A program made the translations under genes and the position numbers. From positions 986,501-1,050,500 of the forward strand of contig NZ_PDCM01000001.1 in the NCBI RefSeq assembly GCF_008634025.1: a stretch of 64,000 nucleotides of DNA, given 5' to 3'. Positions within the stretch are counted from its first letter, which is position 1; the number at the start of each line of letters is the position of its first letter. Shown one piece after another: positions 8,051-15,823 of the stretch. This DNA comes from Streptomyces albofaciens JCM 4342 (GTDB lineage Bacteria > Actinomycetota > Actinomycetes > Streptomycetales > Streptomycetaceae). The notes beneath the pieces were generated by a model. That model was not told the DNA's origin and did no database searches. It saw only the letters and a program-made list of their open reading frames with translations.

Positions 8051-9466
8051 GTGACGATGTCTGCCGGTACGGCCTCCGGCCCGCGGCCCCTCCGGCCCAC
8101 CGGCCCGGACGACGCGGCACCCCGTACGGGTGCCAACGACGGGACACCCCATGTGGGCGCCGACGACGCGGCACCCCACGTGGGCCCCAACGACGCGGCA
8201 CCCCATATGGGCGCCAACTACGCCGCACCCCGTATGGGCGCCAACTACACGCCCCGCACCGGCTGGTTCCACCACTGGCTGGACTTCGACCCCGACGAGG
8301 TACGCCGCGACCTGGACGCGCTCGCCGCGCTCGGCCTGGACCACGTGCGTGTCTTCGCCCTCTGGCCGGTCTTCCAGCCCAACCGTTCCCTCGTCCGCCC
8401 GCGCGCCGTCGAACAGCTCGGACAGCTGGTGGACGCGGCCGCGCAGTGCGGCCTCGACGTCGCGGTGGACGCGCTCCAAGGCCATCTGTCGAGCTTCGAC
8501 TTCGTACCGTCCTGGCTGCGCACCTGGCACCGGCGGAACCTGTTCACCGACCCCGACGCCGTCGACGGCGCGGCCCGCTACCTGGAGGCGCTCGCCTCGG
8601 CACTTGCCGAGTGTCCCAACTTCCTGGGCATGACGCTGGGCAACGAGATCAACCAGTTCTCCGGGCCGCCACACCCGGACCCCGACCCGTGTACGTACGA
8701 GGAGGCCGGGCGGTGGCTGACGCGGCTGCTGGAGGTCTGTGAGCGGGCCGCGCCGGGGCGGCTGCACACCCACGCCGAGTACGACGCGGTGTGGTTCCAG
8801 GACGGCCACCCCTTCACGCCCGCGCAGGCCGCGCGGCTCGGGCGGGCCACCACCGTCCACTCCTGGGTCTTCAACGGCACGGCCCAGCGGCACGGGCACG
8901 ACGGGACCGCCACCGTCCGGCTGGCCGAGTACCTGATCGAGCTGGCCACGGCCTGGGCGGACGACCCGGCGCGGCCGGTCTGGCTCCAGGAGGTGGGCGC
9001 CCCCGCCCCGCTCGTACCGCCCGAGCACGCCGCCGCGTTCGCCACCGCGACCGTCGGGAACGCCCTGACCTGCGAGCGCCTTTCCGGCATCACCTGGTGG
9101 TGCTCGCACGACGTGTCGCGGGAACTGGCGGACTTCCCCGAGCTGGAGTACGGGCTCGGGCTGTTCACCTCGGACGGCGAGGTCAAACCGGCGGGGCGGG
9201 CGCTGGCCGAGGTGGCGGCCCGGCTGCGGACCGAGCCGCCCCGGCCGGTGCGGCGGACGACCGCGCTCGTCCTGGACGCGGGGGAGGAGGCCACGGCCCC
9301 GCACCGGTCGGTGTGCGCGCCGGGCGGCCCCTTCTTCGAGGCCTGGGTACGGCTGGCCGACCAGGGCGTACGGGCCGGAGCCGTACTGGCGGACCGGGTT
9401 CGGGACGCCGCGTACCTGGAGAGCCGGGGGATCACGGAGGTGGTGTGGCCCTCGGACGTGAAGTGA
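8051..9466 (+). CDS. Clan GH-A glycoside hydrolase, possibly GH5_18-like beta-mannosidase
   Basis: GTG 8051 stands eight bases after GGAGG and gives 471 residues. An ATG six bases later is possible. Residues 20-64 are tandem repeats, and the conserved domain begins at GANYTPRTGWFHHWLDFD. Clan GH-A catalytic residues are visible: the acid/base in LGNEINQF (Glu199) and the nucleophile in WLQEVGAP (Glu314). There is no signal peptide, so it acts on imported sugar in the cytoplasm. The placement between a sugar importer and a GH38 enzyme suits the GH5_18 type, which releases mannose beta-linked to GlcNAc. That subfamily call is inference. The enzyme could instead be another exo-acting GH-A glycosidase. 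Confidence 0.8.
   Translation: MTMSAGTASGPRPLRPTGPDDAAPRTGANDGTPHVGADDAAPHVGPNDAAPHMGANYAAPRMGANYTPRTGWFHHWLDFDPDEVRRDLDALAALGLDHVRVFALWPVFQPNRSLVRPRAVEQLGQLVDAAAQCGLDVAVDALQGHLSSFDFVPSWLRTWHRRNLFTDPDAVDGAARYLEALASALAECPNFLGMTLGNEINQFSGPPHPDPDPCTYEEAGRWLTRLLEVCERAAPGRLHTHAEYDAVWFQDGHPFTPAQAARLGRATTVHSWVFNGTAQRHGHDGTATVRLAEYLIELATAWADDPARPVWLQEVGAPAPLVPPEHAAAFATATVGNALTCERLSGITWWCSHDVSRELADFPELEYGLGLFTSDGEVKPAGRALAEVAARLRTEPPRPVRRTTALVLDAGEEATAPHRSVCAPGGPFFEAWVRLADQGVRAGAVLADRVRDAAYLESRGITEVVWPSDVK
8108..8242 (+). repeat. Five 27-bp tandem repeats at the start of the glycosidase gene
   Basis: Five nine-residue units (DDAAPRTGA, NDGTPHVGA, DDAAPHVGP, NDAAPHMGA, NYAAPRMGA) precede the native NYTPRTGW. 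The last units grade into the conserved GANYTPR sequence, so the array appears to have grown by duplication of the gene's own first conserved codons. The frame is maintained. Confidence 0.9.
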
Positions 9467-9815
9467 GCGGCGCAGCGGTACGGGCGACGGCGCGGCCGGA
9501 CTGCGCCTCATGTGGAAGCCGTCCGGCAAGGGCGTGCCCGTACGCCACCACGAAAACCACCAACCCCTCCCCGACCGCAAGCGCCGCTTCCTCGGCGGCA
9601 CCTGCGGAACCGCCTTCCACCTGCCCGCACTACGGCGTACGTCCGGCGAGTCCGGAACCCGGCCGGAAGTGCGCGCGGTCGGCGAACCGCACACCTCGTC
9701 GGCAGCGGCCACGGCCGTATTCACCTGGTAGGCCACCGGCACACCGGGCAGAAACCCCGCAGAACCCCACCACCCATCGACTTCCGTACCCGCCTCGCAC
9801 CCACCGGAGCGCCCC
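9467..9815 (+). other. 349-bp gap with no supported gene
   Basis: Between the glycosidase and the alpha-mannosidase there are only short open frames on both strands (for example 9510-9731 +). None has a good ribosome site or a recognisable family. No operator like O1 and no clear terminator is seen, so the alpha-mannosidase gene could be read from the upstream operon or from its own promoter here. Confidence 0.5.
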
Positions 9816-12800
9816 ATGCACGACGACCGCAGCATCGTCGAACACCGTCTACGCCGTGTCCTGACCGACCGCATCGTGCCCGCCGTCCGCAGCCGGTCCG
9901 TGCCGCTGGCGATCGAGCGCTGGGAGGCGCCGGGCGAGCCGGTGCCGCCGGCCGAGGGCCTGGCCGCCGACTACGAGCCGACGAAGGCCGGGGAGGCGTG
10001 GGGGCCCGCCTGGGGCACCACCTGGTTCCGGGTGACGGGGCAGGTTCCGGCGGAGTGGGCCGGGCACACCGTCGAAGCCGTGCTGGACCTCGGCTTCGAG
10101 GCGAACATGCCCGGCTTCCAGTGCGAGGGCCTGGTCTACCGCCGGGACGGCGAGGCCGTGAAGGGCCTCAACCCGCGCAACGACTGGGTGCGCGTCGCCG
10201 ATCCGGCGGCCGGCGGGGAGGAGGTCGAGCTGTACGTGGAGGCGGCCTCCAACCCCGTACTGGCGGATCACCGGCCCACCTACGAGGGCGACCGGCTCAC
10301 CGCGAGCCACGCGCCGCTGTACCGGGTGCGGCGGATGGACCTCGTCGTCTTCGAGACCGAGGTCTGGGAGCTGGTCCAGGACCTGGAGGTGCTGGGCGGC
10401 CTGATGCGCGAACTGGACGTGGCCGACGCGCGGCGGCACGGCATCCTGCGCGCCGTCGAACGCGCCCTGGACGCGGTGGACCTGAAGGACATCCCCGGCA
10501 CGGCCGCGCGGGCCCGCGCGCAGCTCGCGGACGTGCTGGCGTCCCCGGCGCACGCCTCCGCCCACCGGATCAGCGCGGTCGGCCACGCGCACATCGACTC
10601 CGCCTGGCTGTGGCCGCTGCGCGAGACGGTCCGCAAGGTGGCCCGTACGTCCTCGAACATGGTCAACCTGATGGATGGGCACCCCGAGTTCGTCTTCGCC
10701 ATGTCGCAGGCGCAGCAGCTCGCGTGGATCAAGGAGCACCGGCCCGAGGTGTTCGCCAAGGTGCGGGCGAAGATCGAGGCGGGGCAGTTCGTGCCGGTCG
10801 GCGGCATGTGGGTGGAGTCGGACACCAACATGGTCGGCGGCGAGGCGATGGCCCGGCAGTTCCTGTACGGGAAGAAGTTCTTCCTGGACGAGTTCGGCAT
10901 CGAGACGAAGGAGGTGTGGCTGCCGGACTCCTTCGGCTACACCGCGGCCATGCCGCAGCTGGTCAAGCTGTCCGGCGCCGACTGGTTCCTGACGCAGAAG
11001 ATCTCCTGGAGCCAGGTCAACCGCTTCCCGCACCACACCTTCTGGTGGGAGGGCATCGACGGCACCCGCGTGTTCACCCACTTCCCGCCGGTCGACACCT
11101 ACAACTCCGACCTCGGCGGCAAGGAGATGGCGCACGCCGCCCGCAACTACCGCGAGAAGGGCCGGGGTTCGCGCTCGCTGGTGCCCTTCGGGTGGGGGGA
11201 CGGGGGCGGCGGCGCCACCCGCGAGATGCTGGCGCGCGCGGCCCGGCTGCGCGACCTGGAGGGCTCGCCGCGGGTCGAGATCGAAAAGCCCGAGGCGTTC
11301 TTCGAGAAGGCACACGCGGAGTACCCGGACGCGCCGGTGTGGGCGGGCGAGCTGTATCTGGAGCTGCACCGCGGCACGTACACCTCCCAGGCCAAGACCA
11401 AGCAGGGCAACCGGCACAGCGAGTCGCTGCTGCGCGAGGCCGAGCTGTGGGCCGCCACGGCCGCCGTACGGGTACCGGGCTACGCGTACCCGTACGAGGA
11501 CCTGGAGCGGATCTGGAAGACGGTGCTGCTGCACCAGTTCCACGACATCCTGCCCGGCTCGTCGATCGCCTGGGTGCACCGGGAGGCCCGCGATACGTAC
11601 GCGCGGGTCCGTGAGGAGCTGACCGCGATCGTGGTCGCCGCGCAGACCGCGCTGGCGGGCCCGGGGGACCAGGAGATCGTCTTCAACGCCGCGCCGCACG
11701 CGCGCGGCGGCGTCCCGGCGGGCGGCGCGGAACCCGCGCCCGGCCAGGGCGGCACGCCCGTCACCGTACGCCCGGTGACCGTCGAGCCGCTGACCGCGGA
11801 CGGCCGGGCCACCGGCGGCCACCGCCTCGCCAACGGCCGGCTGCGCATCGAGGTCGACGCGCGCGGTCTGGTCGTGTCCGCATATGACATCGAGGCCGGA
11901 CGGGAGGCCGTGGCGCCGGGCGCGGCGGCCAACCTGCTCCAGATCCACCCGGACTTCCCCAACATGTGGGACGCCTGGGACGTGGACGAGTTCTACCGCC
12001 ACAACGTCACCGACCTCGTGGCCGTCGACGAGCTGACGGTCACCGACTCCGGCCCGGAAGAGGTACGGATCAAGGTCGCCCGGTCCTTCGGACACGGCTC
12101 CACCGTCGAGCAGACGCTGACGCTGCGGGCGGGCGCCAAGGTGCTGGACATCGACACCGAGGTGGACTGGCGGGAGACCGAGACGTTCCTCAAGGCGGCC
12201 TTCCCGCTGGACGTGAAGGCCGACCGCTCCGCGTCCGAGACCCAGTTCGGGCACGTCTTCCGCGCCACCCACACCAACACGTCGTGGGAGGCCGCCAAGT
12301 TCGAGATCTGCGCCCACCGCTGGATCCAGGTTGAGGAGCCCGGCTGGGGCGCGGCGCTGGTCAACGACTCCACGTACGGGCACGACGTCACCCGCGACAT
12401 CCGCCCGGACGGCGGCCAGACCACGACCGTACGGCTGTCCCTCCTCCGTGCGCCCCGCTACCCGGACCCGGAGACCGACCAGGGCCTCCACCGGCTGCGC
12501 TACGCGCTGGCCCCCGGCGCGGGCATCGCGGACGCGGTGCGCGAGGGCCATTGGATCAACCTCCCGGAGCACACGGTGCGGGGCGGCGGCCCGGTCGCGC
12601 CGCTGGTCGGCGTGGACAACGACGCGGTGGTGGCCGAGGCCGTGAAGCTCGCCGAGGACCGGAGCGGCGATGTGGTGGTCCGGCTGTACGAGGCGCACGG
12701 GGGGCGGGCGTCGGCGACGCTGACGGCCGGGTTCCCGGTGGCGGGCGCGGTGGAGACGGACCTGCTGGAACGTGCGGTGGAGGGCTCGGCGGTCGGCGAG

Positions 12801-12881
12801 GTGCGGGACGGGCGGGTGGCGTTGTCGCTGCGGCCGTTCCAGATCGTGACCGTACGGCTGTCGCGGGGAGCGGAGGGCTGA
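9816..12881 (+). CDS. GH38 alpha-mannosidase
   Basis: At 1021 residues the protein has the usual length for bacterial GH38. The ATG follows GGAG. Zinc ligands are in GHAHIDSAWLW (His259, Asp261) and the catalytic nucleophile is in VWLPDSFGY (Asp371). Further family landmarks are ESDTNM, HFPPVDTYNSDL and HQFHDILPGSSI. GH38 enzymes remove alpha-linked mannose from N-glycan or mannan oligosaccharides with retention. No signal peptide is present, so it works on imported oligosaccharides. With the GH-A enzyme and the importer it forms a plausible pathway that strips alpha-mannose and then beta-mannose. Confidence 0.95.
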   Translation: MHDDRSIVEHRLRRVLTDRIVPAVRSRSVPLAIERWEAPGEPVPPAEGLAADYEPTKAGEAWGPAWGTTWFRVTGQVPAEWAGHTVEAVLDLGFEANMPGFQCEGLVYRRDGEAVKGLNPRNDWVRVADPAAGGEEVELYVEAASNPVLADHRPTYEGDRLTASHAPLYRVRRMDLVVFETEVWELVQDLEVLGGLMRELDVADARRHGILRAVERALDAVDLKDIPGTAARARAQLADVLASPAHASAHRISAVGHAHIDSAWLWPLRETVRKVARTSSNMVNLMDGHPEFVFAMSQAQQLAWIKEHRPEVFAKVRAKIEAGQFVPVGGMWVESDTNMVGGEAMARQFLYGKKFFLDEFGIETKEVWLPDSFGYTAAMPQLVKLSGADWFLTQKISWSQVNRFPHHTFWWEGIDGTRVFTHFPPVDTYNSDLGGKEMAHAARNYREKGRGSRSLVPFGWGDGGGGATREMLARAARLRDLEGSPRVEIEKPEAFFEKAHAEYPDAPVWAGELYLELHRGTYTSQAKTKQGNRHSESLLREAELWAATAAVRVPGYAYPYEDLERIWKTVLLHQFHDILPGSSIAWVHREARDTYARVREELTAIVVAAQTALAGPGDQEIVFNAAPHARGGVPAGGAEPAPGQGGTPVTVRPVTVEPLTADGRATGGHRLANGRLRIEVDARGLVVSAYDIEAGREAVAPGAAANLLQIHPDFPNMWDAWDVDEFYRHNVTDLVAVDELTVTDSGPEEVRIKVARSFGHGSTVEQTLTLRAGAKVLDIDTEVDWRETETFLKAAFPLDVKADRSASETQFGHVFRATHTNTSWEAAKFEICAHRWIQVEEPGWGAALVNDSTYGHDVTRDIRPDGGQTTTVRLSLLRAPRYPDPETDQGLHRLRYALAPGAGIADAVREGHWINLPEHTVRGGGPVAPLVGVDNDAVVAEAVKLAEDRSGDVVVRLYEAHGGRASATLTAGFPVAGAVETDLLERAVEGSAVGEVRDGRVALSLRPFQIVTVRLSRGAEG

Positions 12882-12892
12882 CGAGGGCGGGG

Positions 12893-12922
12893 CGGGCGCT
12901 CCGGGCCCGCCCGGAGCGCCCG
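12893..12922. terminator. Bidirectional hairpin between alpha-mannosidase and glycosyltransferase genes
   Basis: A 14-bp perfect stem (12893-12906 with 12909-12922, closing a very tight loop) lies between two convergent genes. It has no T-run, as is common in Streptomyces. Confidence 0.7.
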
Positions 12923-12939
12923 GCCCGACGTCCCTCACC

Positions 12940-14190
12940 TCACCCCCCAACCACCTTGATCACCGCGTCCGCGCCGTCCTCCGCCTCCATGCGCCGTGCC
13001 ACCGCACGCGCCGCGTCGCGGTACGAAGGCTCCCGTACGGCGCGCCCGATGGCCTCGGCCAGGTGATCGACCGCGTTCTCCGCCGCCAGCGCGCGGAACG
13101 GCACCGCGCCCGTACCGGCGCCCACCGCGGCCAGCCGGGCGGCCCAGAACGGCTGGTCGGCGGTGACCGGGACCGGGACCGCCGGGACCCCGGCGCGCAG
13201 TGCGGCCGCCGTCGTACCCGCGCCCGCGTGGTGCACCACGGCGGCCGTACGCGGGAAGAGCAGGGTGTGCGGCACTTCGCCGACGGTGAGGATGTCGGCG
13301 CCGTCGGCCGGGCCGGCCAGCCCCGCCCAGCCGGACTGGATCACGCCCCGGACCTTGGCGCGGCGCAGGGCGGCGACGACGGTCGCGGCGAGCCGTTCGG
13401 AGCCCTCGCCGTCCCGGCCGTCCCGGCCGCCCGCCGCCATGCTGCCGAAGCCGACGAAGACGGGCGGCGGCCCGGCCGCGAGGAAGTCCTCCAACTCGGA
13501 GGGGAGGGTGGCGTCCGGCGCGGTGTACGGCCACCAGTTGCCGACCAGTTCCAGGCCGGGACGCCAGTCGGCGGGCCGGGGGACGAGTGCCGGACTGACG
13601 CCGTGCAGGACCGGGCGGCTGTCCGCGTTCCGGCGTCGGCGTAGCGCGCGTGCCGAGGCGGGCGGCAGGCCGAGCCGCGCGCGCAGGTCCCGTACTCCGT
13701 CCGCGTACAGGCGGTCCACGATCCGGAGGGAGAGGCGGCCCGCGGCGCGGTTGCCCCAGCGGCCGAGGGAGCGGGTGCCCGTGACGACGGGCGGGAAGGC
13801 GGCGGTGGGGGCGTTCGGCTGGAGGGGGAGGTCCAGCGCGGGGATGCCCAGGGCTTCGGCGACGTGCCGGCCGAGCGGGGCCGTGGTCGCGGAGAGGAGC
13901 AGCAGCTCGGTGCCGGGGGCGGCCGCACCGGCGATGCCCGGCCCGAGTTCCCGGACGAAGGCGGCGGCCCGGCGCATCAGCTCCCGCTTGCCGCCGGGGG
14001 CTGCGCCCTCTTCCCTCCTGGGGTCGGCGGGCAGCGCGCGGAACTCCAGCCCGGCGGCCCGTACGAGCCGCGTGTACGAATTGTCGGCGGCCAGGGCAAC
14101 GCTGTGCCCGGCCTCCCGGAGGCGGGCGCCGAGACCGGTGTACGGGGCGACGTCGCCGTACGAACCGGCCGCCGCGATGAGGATCTTCAT
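12940..14190 (-). CDS. MGT-family (GT1) glycosyltransferase, probable drug-inactivating or tailoring enzyme
   Basis: The 416-residue protein starts MKILIAAAGSYGDVAPYTGL, the N-terminal acceptor half of a GT-B fold. The C-terminal donor half has the GT1 signature PRTAAVVHHAGAGTTAAALRAGVPAVPVP followed by DQPFWAARL. Family members transfer sugar from a nucleotide donor to macrolides or other natural products, and in producers some confer resistance by glycosylation. Its ATG overlaps the stop of the TipAS-type regulator (ATGA), so the two are co-translated. There is no biosynthetic gene nearby, which favours a resistance role over a tailoring role. This is inferred from context. Confidence 0.88.
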   Translation of the reverse strand: MKILIAAAGSYGDVAPYTGLGARLREAGHSVALAADNSYTRLVRAAGLEFRALPADPRREEGAAPGGKRELMRRAAAFVRELGPGIAGAAAPGTELLLLSATTAPLGRHVAEALGIPALDLPLQPNAPTAAFPPVVTGTRSLGRWGNRAAGRLSLRIVDRLYADGVRDLRARLGLPPASARALRRRRNADSRPVLHGVSPALVPRPADWRPGLELVGNWWPYTAPDATLPSELEDFLAAGPPPVFVGFGSMAAGGRDGRDGEGSERLAATVVAALRRAKVRGVIQSGWAGLAGPADGADILTVGEVPHTLLFPRTAAVVHHAGAGTTAAALRAGVPAVPVPVTADQPFWAARLAAVGAGTGAVPFRALAAENAVDHLAEAIGRAVREPSYRDAARAVARRMEAEDGADAVIKVVGG

Positions 14191-15017
14191 GACTGCTCCG
14201 GGGTGGGAGAGGGGGCGGCCTCTGGGGGATCGGCCTTTGCGGGGCCGGCGGCCTGGCGTACCGCGTTGGCGAGCACCGCCGTCCGCAGGTACGCGGCGAG
14301 GCCCGGCCGCTGCTGGGACGGCGGGACGACGAGGGCGAAGGCCCGGGCGTCGGTGGCGAAGTCCTCGGCGATCCGGCAGTGCATGTCGGTGGGGCACGGG
14401 GTGAACCAGCGGGTGATGTGTGCCCGGTGCTCCTCCGCCAGGTCCATGGCCGGATCGCCGTCGGCGGCCTCCCCGGCGTCGAACGCGGCGAGCAGCCGGT
14501 GCCGCCACGCGCCGGCCTCGGCCATGATCAGCGCCCAGTCCTCCTTGGTGTGCGCGGCGGCACGTGCCATGGAGCGCTGGTGCCCCGCGCTGTGCTGCCA
14601 CTTCAGGTGCGCCTCGGTGGCGTAACTGAGGTCGAAGGTCACCTCGCCGAAGACCTCGAAGCGCTCCTCGGGCGTCAGCTCCACCCCCGTCCGCTGCACT
14701 TCCATGGCCCGCTCCGCGACCTCGACCAGCCGTTGCAGCTCGCTGATCTGCTCGGTGAGCAGGCGGTGCCGGGCGCGCAGGTGGTCCAGGGCGTTGGCCT
14801 GCGGGTCGCGGAGGATGGCGGCGATCTCGTCGAGGGCGAAGCCGAGCTGCCGGTAGAAGAGGATCTGCTGGAGGCGGGCCAGGTCGGCGTCGCTGTAGAG
14901 GCGGTAGCCGGCGGGGCTGCGGGCGCCGGGGGAGAGCAGGCCGGTCCTGTCGTAGTGGTGCAGGGTGCGGACCGTGATGCCCGCGAAGCCCGAGACCTGT
15001 CCGACCGAGTACGCCAT
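14187..15017 (-). CDS. TipAL-like MerR-family regulator with a TipAS drug-recognition domain
   Basis: The chosen ATG (15017) follows GGAGGAAGG and gives 276 residues. Earlier in-frame codons lie inside the promoter. Residues 1-70 are a MerR helix-turn-helix (YSVGQVSGFAGITVRTLHHY) and 75-105 the dimer coiled coil. The C-terminal part matches TipAS: HTKEDW, MDLAEEHR, PCPTDMH and GLAAYLRTAVLANAVR. Cys208 in PCPTDMH aligns with the TipAS cysteine that forms a covalent bond to thiopeptide antibiotics. The regulator probably senses an antibiotic or similar amphipathic compound and activates its own promoter, which also drives the overlapping glycosyltransferase gene. Confidence 0.92.
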   Translation of the reverse strand: MAYSVGQVSGFAGITVRTLHHYDRTGLLSPGARSPAGYRLYSDADLARLQQILFYRQLGFALDEIAAILRDPQANALDHLRARHRLLTEQISELQRLVEVAERAMEVQRTGVELTPEERFEVFGEVTFDLSYATEAHLKWQHSAGHQRSMARAAAHTKEDWALIMAEAGAWRHRLLAAFDAGEAADGDPAMDLAEEHRAHITRWFTPCPTDMHCRIAEDFATDARAFALVVPPSQQRPGLAAYLRTAVLANAVRQAAGPAKADPPEAAPSPTPEQS

Positions 15018-15079
15018 GGAACCGCCTTCCTCCGTGCCACGGCCCGCGGGCCGCCGTACGGCCCGCGCCGTACGGGGTA

Positions 15080-15110
15080 AGGCTGGGGCCTGACGTGAGG
15101 GGAGGGTCAA
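15080..15110 (-). promoter_or_regulatory. ptipA-like MerR-activated promoter
   Basis: On the minus strand TTGACC (15110-15105) and CAGCCT (15085-15080) are separated by 19 bp, the overlong spacer typical of MerR-activated promoters. The near-palindrome CCTCACGTCAGG (15089-15100) sits in the spacer. As I recall it, ptipA has the same architecture: TTGCAC, a 19-bp spacer containing a CCTCACGT...GTGAGG palindrome, and CAGCGT. The regulator start is about 60 bp downstream. The rest of 15018-15343 holds a 6-bp repeat run (about 15113-15141) and no gene. Confidence 0.72.
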
Positions 15111-15343
15111 GCGGGGAGAGGGAGAGGGAGAGGGAGAGGGAAGCGGGCGGGGTAGGAGCAGAGGCGTAGGGGATGGGGCCGATGCCGAAGGGCACCGTGG
15201 ACAGGGTTCGGGCCCGCGGCCAACGATGGGCCGCTGTTACACGGCCGTGGGGGTGCCGTGAAATGGGCTGCTTAGCGTGGGGGCACTCTGGGCGGACACG
15301 GATACCTTTGTCGTAAAAGCCCCTCCCGTACACCGAGGACCTC

Positions 15344-15817
15344 GTGCGCTCACTCACCGCGACCGCCTGCGCCGCCGCGCTCACCGCGGCCGCGCTGCTG
15401 CTGTCCGGCTGCTCCGACCCGCGCGGCCTGCGGGTGGCGGGCCCCGCCGTGTCCCCCTCGCCGCCGAGCGGTCCGGCCCGGGTCACCGACCCGGTGTACG
15501 TCTCCGACGAGGCGCGCCGGCCGTTGCAGCGCCCGGCCTCCTTCGTCCTCAAGGAGTCGGTCAGCCTGACCGGCCTGCGCTGGCTGCACTGGGGCGAGGC
15601 GACCGCCGAGGCCACCGGCGGACTGAGCGGCGGCTGGTGCCGTCCCGGGTGCGGGGACCAGCCGTACCCGGTCAAGGTCACGCTCAGCGGGCTGATCAAG
15701 CAGAAGGGACGGGACCGGGTGGCGTTCTACTCGCGCGCCACGCTCGTCTCCGACCGCCTGTCGCCGCAGAAGGCGGCCGAACTGGGCAGGGTCAGCCTGC
15801 ACACCCCGGAGTTCTAG
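15344..15817 (+). CDS. Small lipoprotein co-transcribed with a histidine kinase
   Basis: The GTG start (GAGG six bases upstream) gives 157 residues with a clear lipoprotein signal: MRSLTATACAAAL, a hydrophobic stretch, then lipobox LSGC. The mature domain has no family that I recognise. It contains a CRPGCG pair of cysteines and ends SLHTPEF. Only six bases separate its stop from the histidine kinase start, so the two are surely co-expressed. By analogy with CseA in the sigE-cse operon, an envelope lipoprotein that modulates a sensor kinase is a reasonable guess, but nothing in the sequence proves it. Confidence 0.8.
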   Translation: MRSLTATACAAALTAAALLLSGCSDPRGLRVAGPAVSPSPPSGPARVTDPVYVSDEARRPLQRPASFVLKESVSLTGLRWLHWGEATAEATGGLSGGWCRPGCGDQPYPVKVTLSGLIKQKGRDRVAFYSRATLVSDRLSPQKAAELGRVSLHTPEF

Positions 15818-15823
15818 GCCGCC

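Noticed and set aside
9510..9731. 73-codon open frame between the glycosidase and alpha-mannosidase genes
   Set aside because: It has no ribosome site, no recognisable family and competing open frames on the other strand.
9849..12950. A 1033-codon open frame on the minus strand
   Set aside because: It is antisense to the GH38 gene, which has full family motifs. Long antisense frames are expected at this GC content.
12940..15699. A single 919-codon minus-strand gene covering the glycosyltransferase and beyond
   Set aside because: Only the part after ATG 14190 is protein-like. The upstream part is antisense to or out of frame with the MerR gene.
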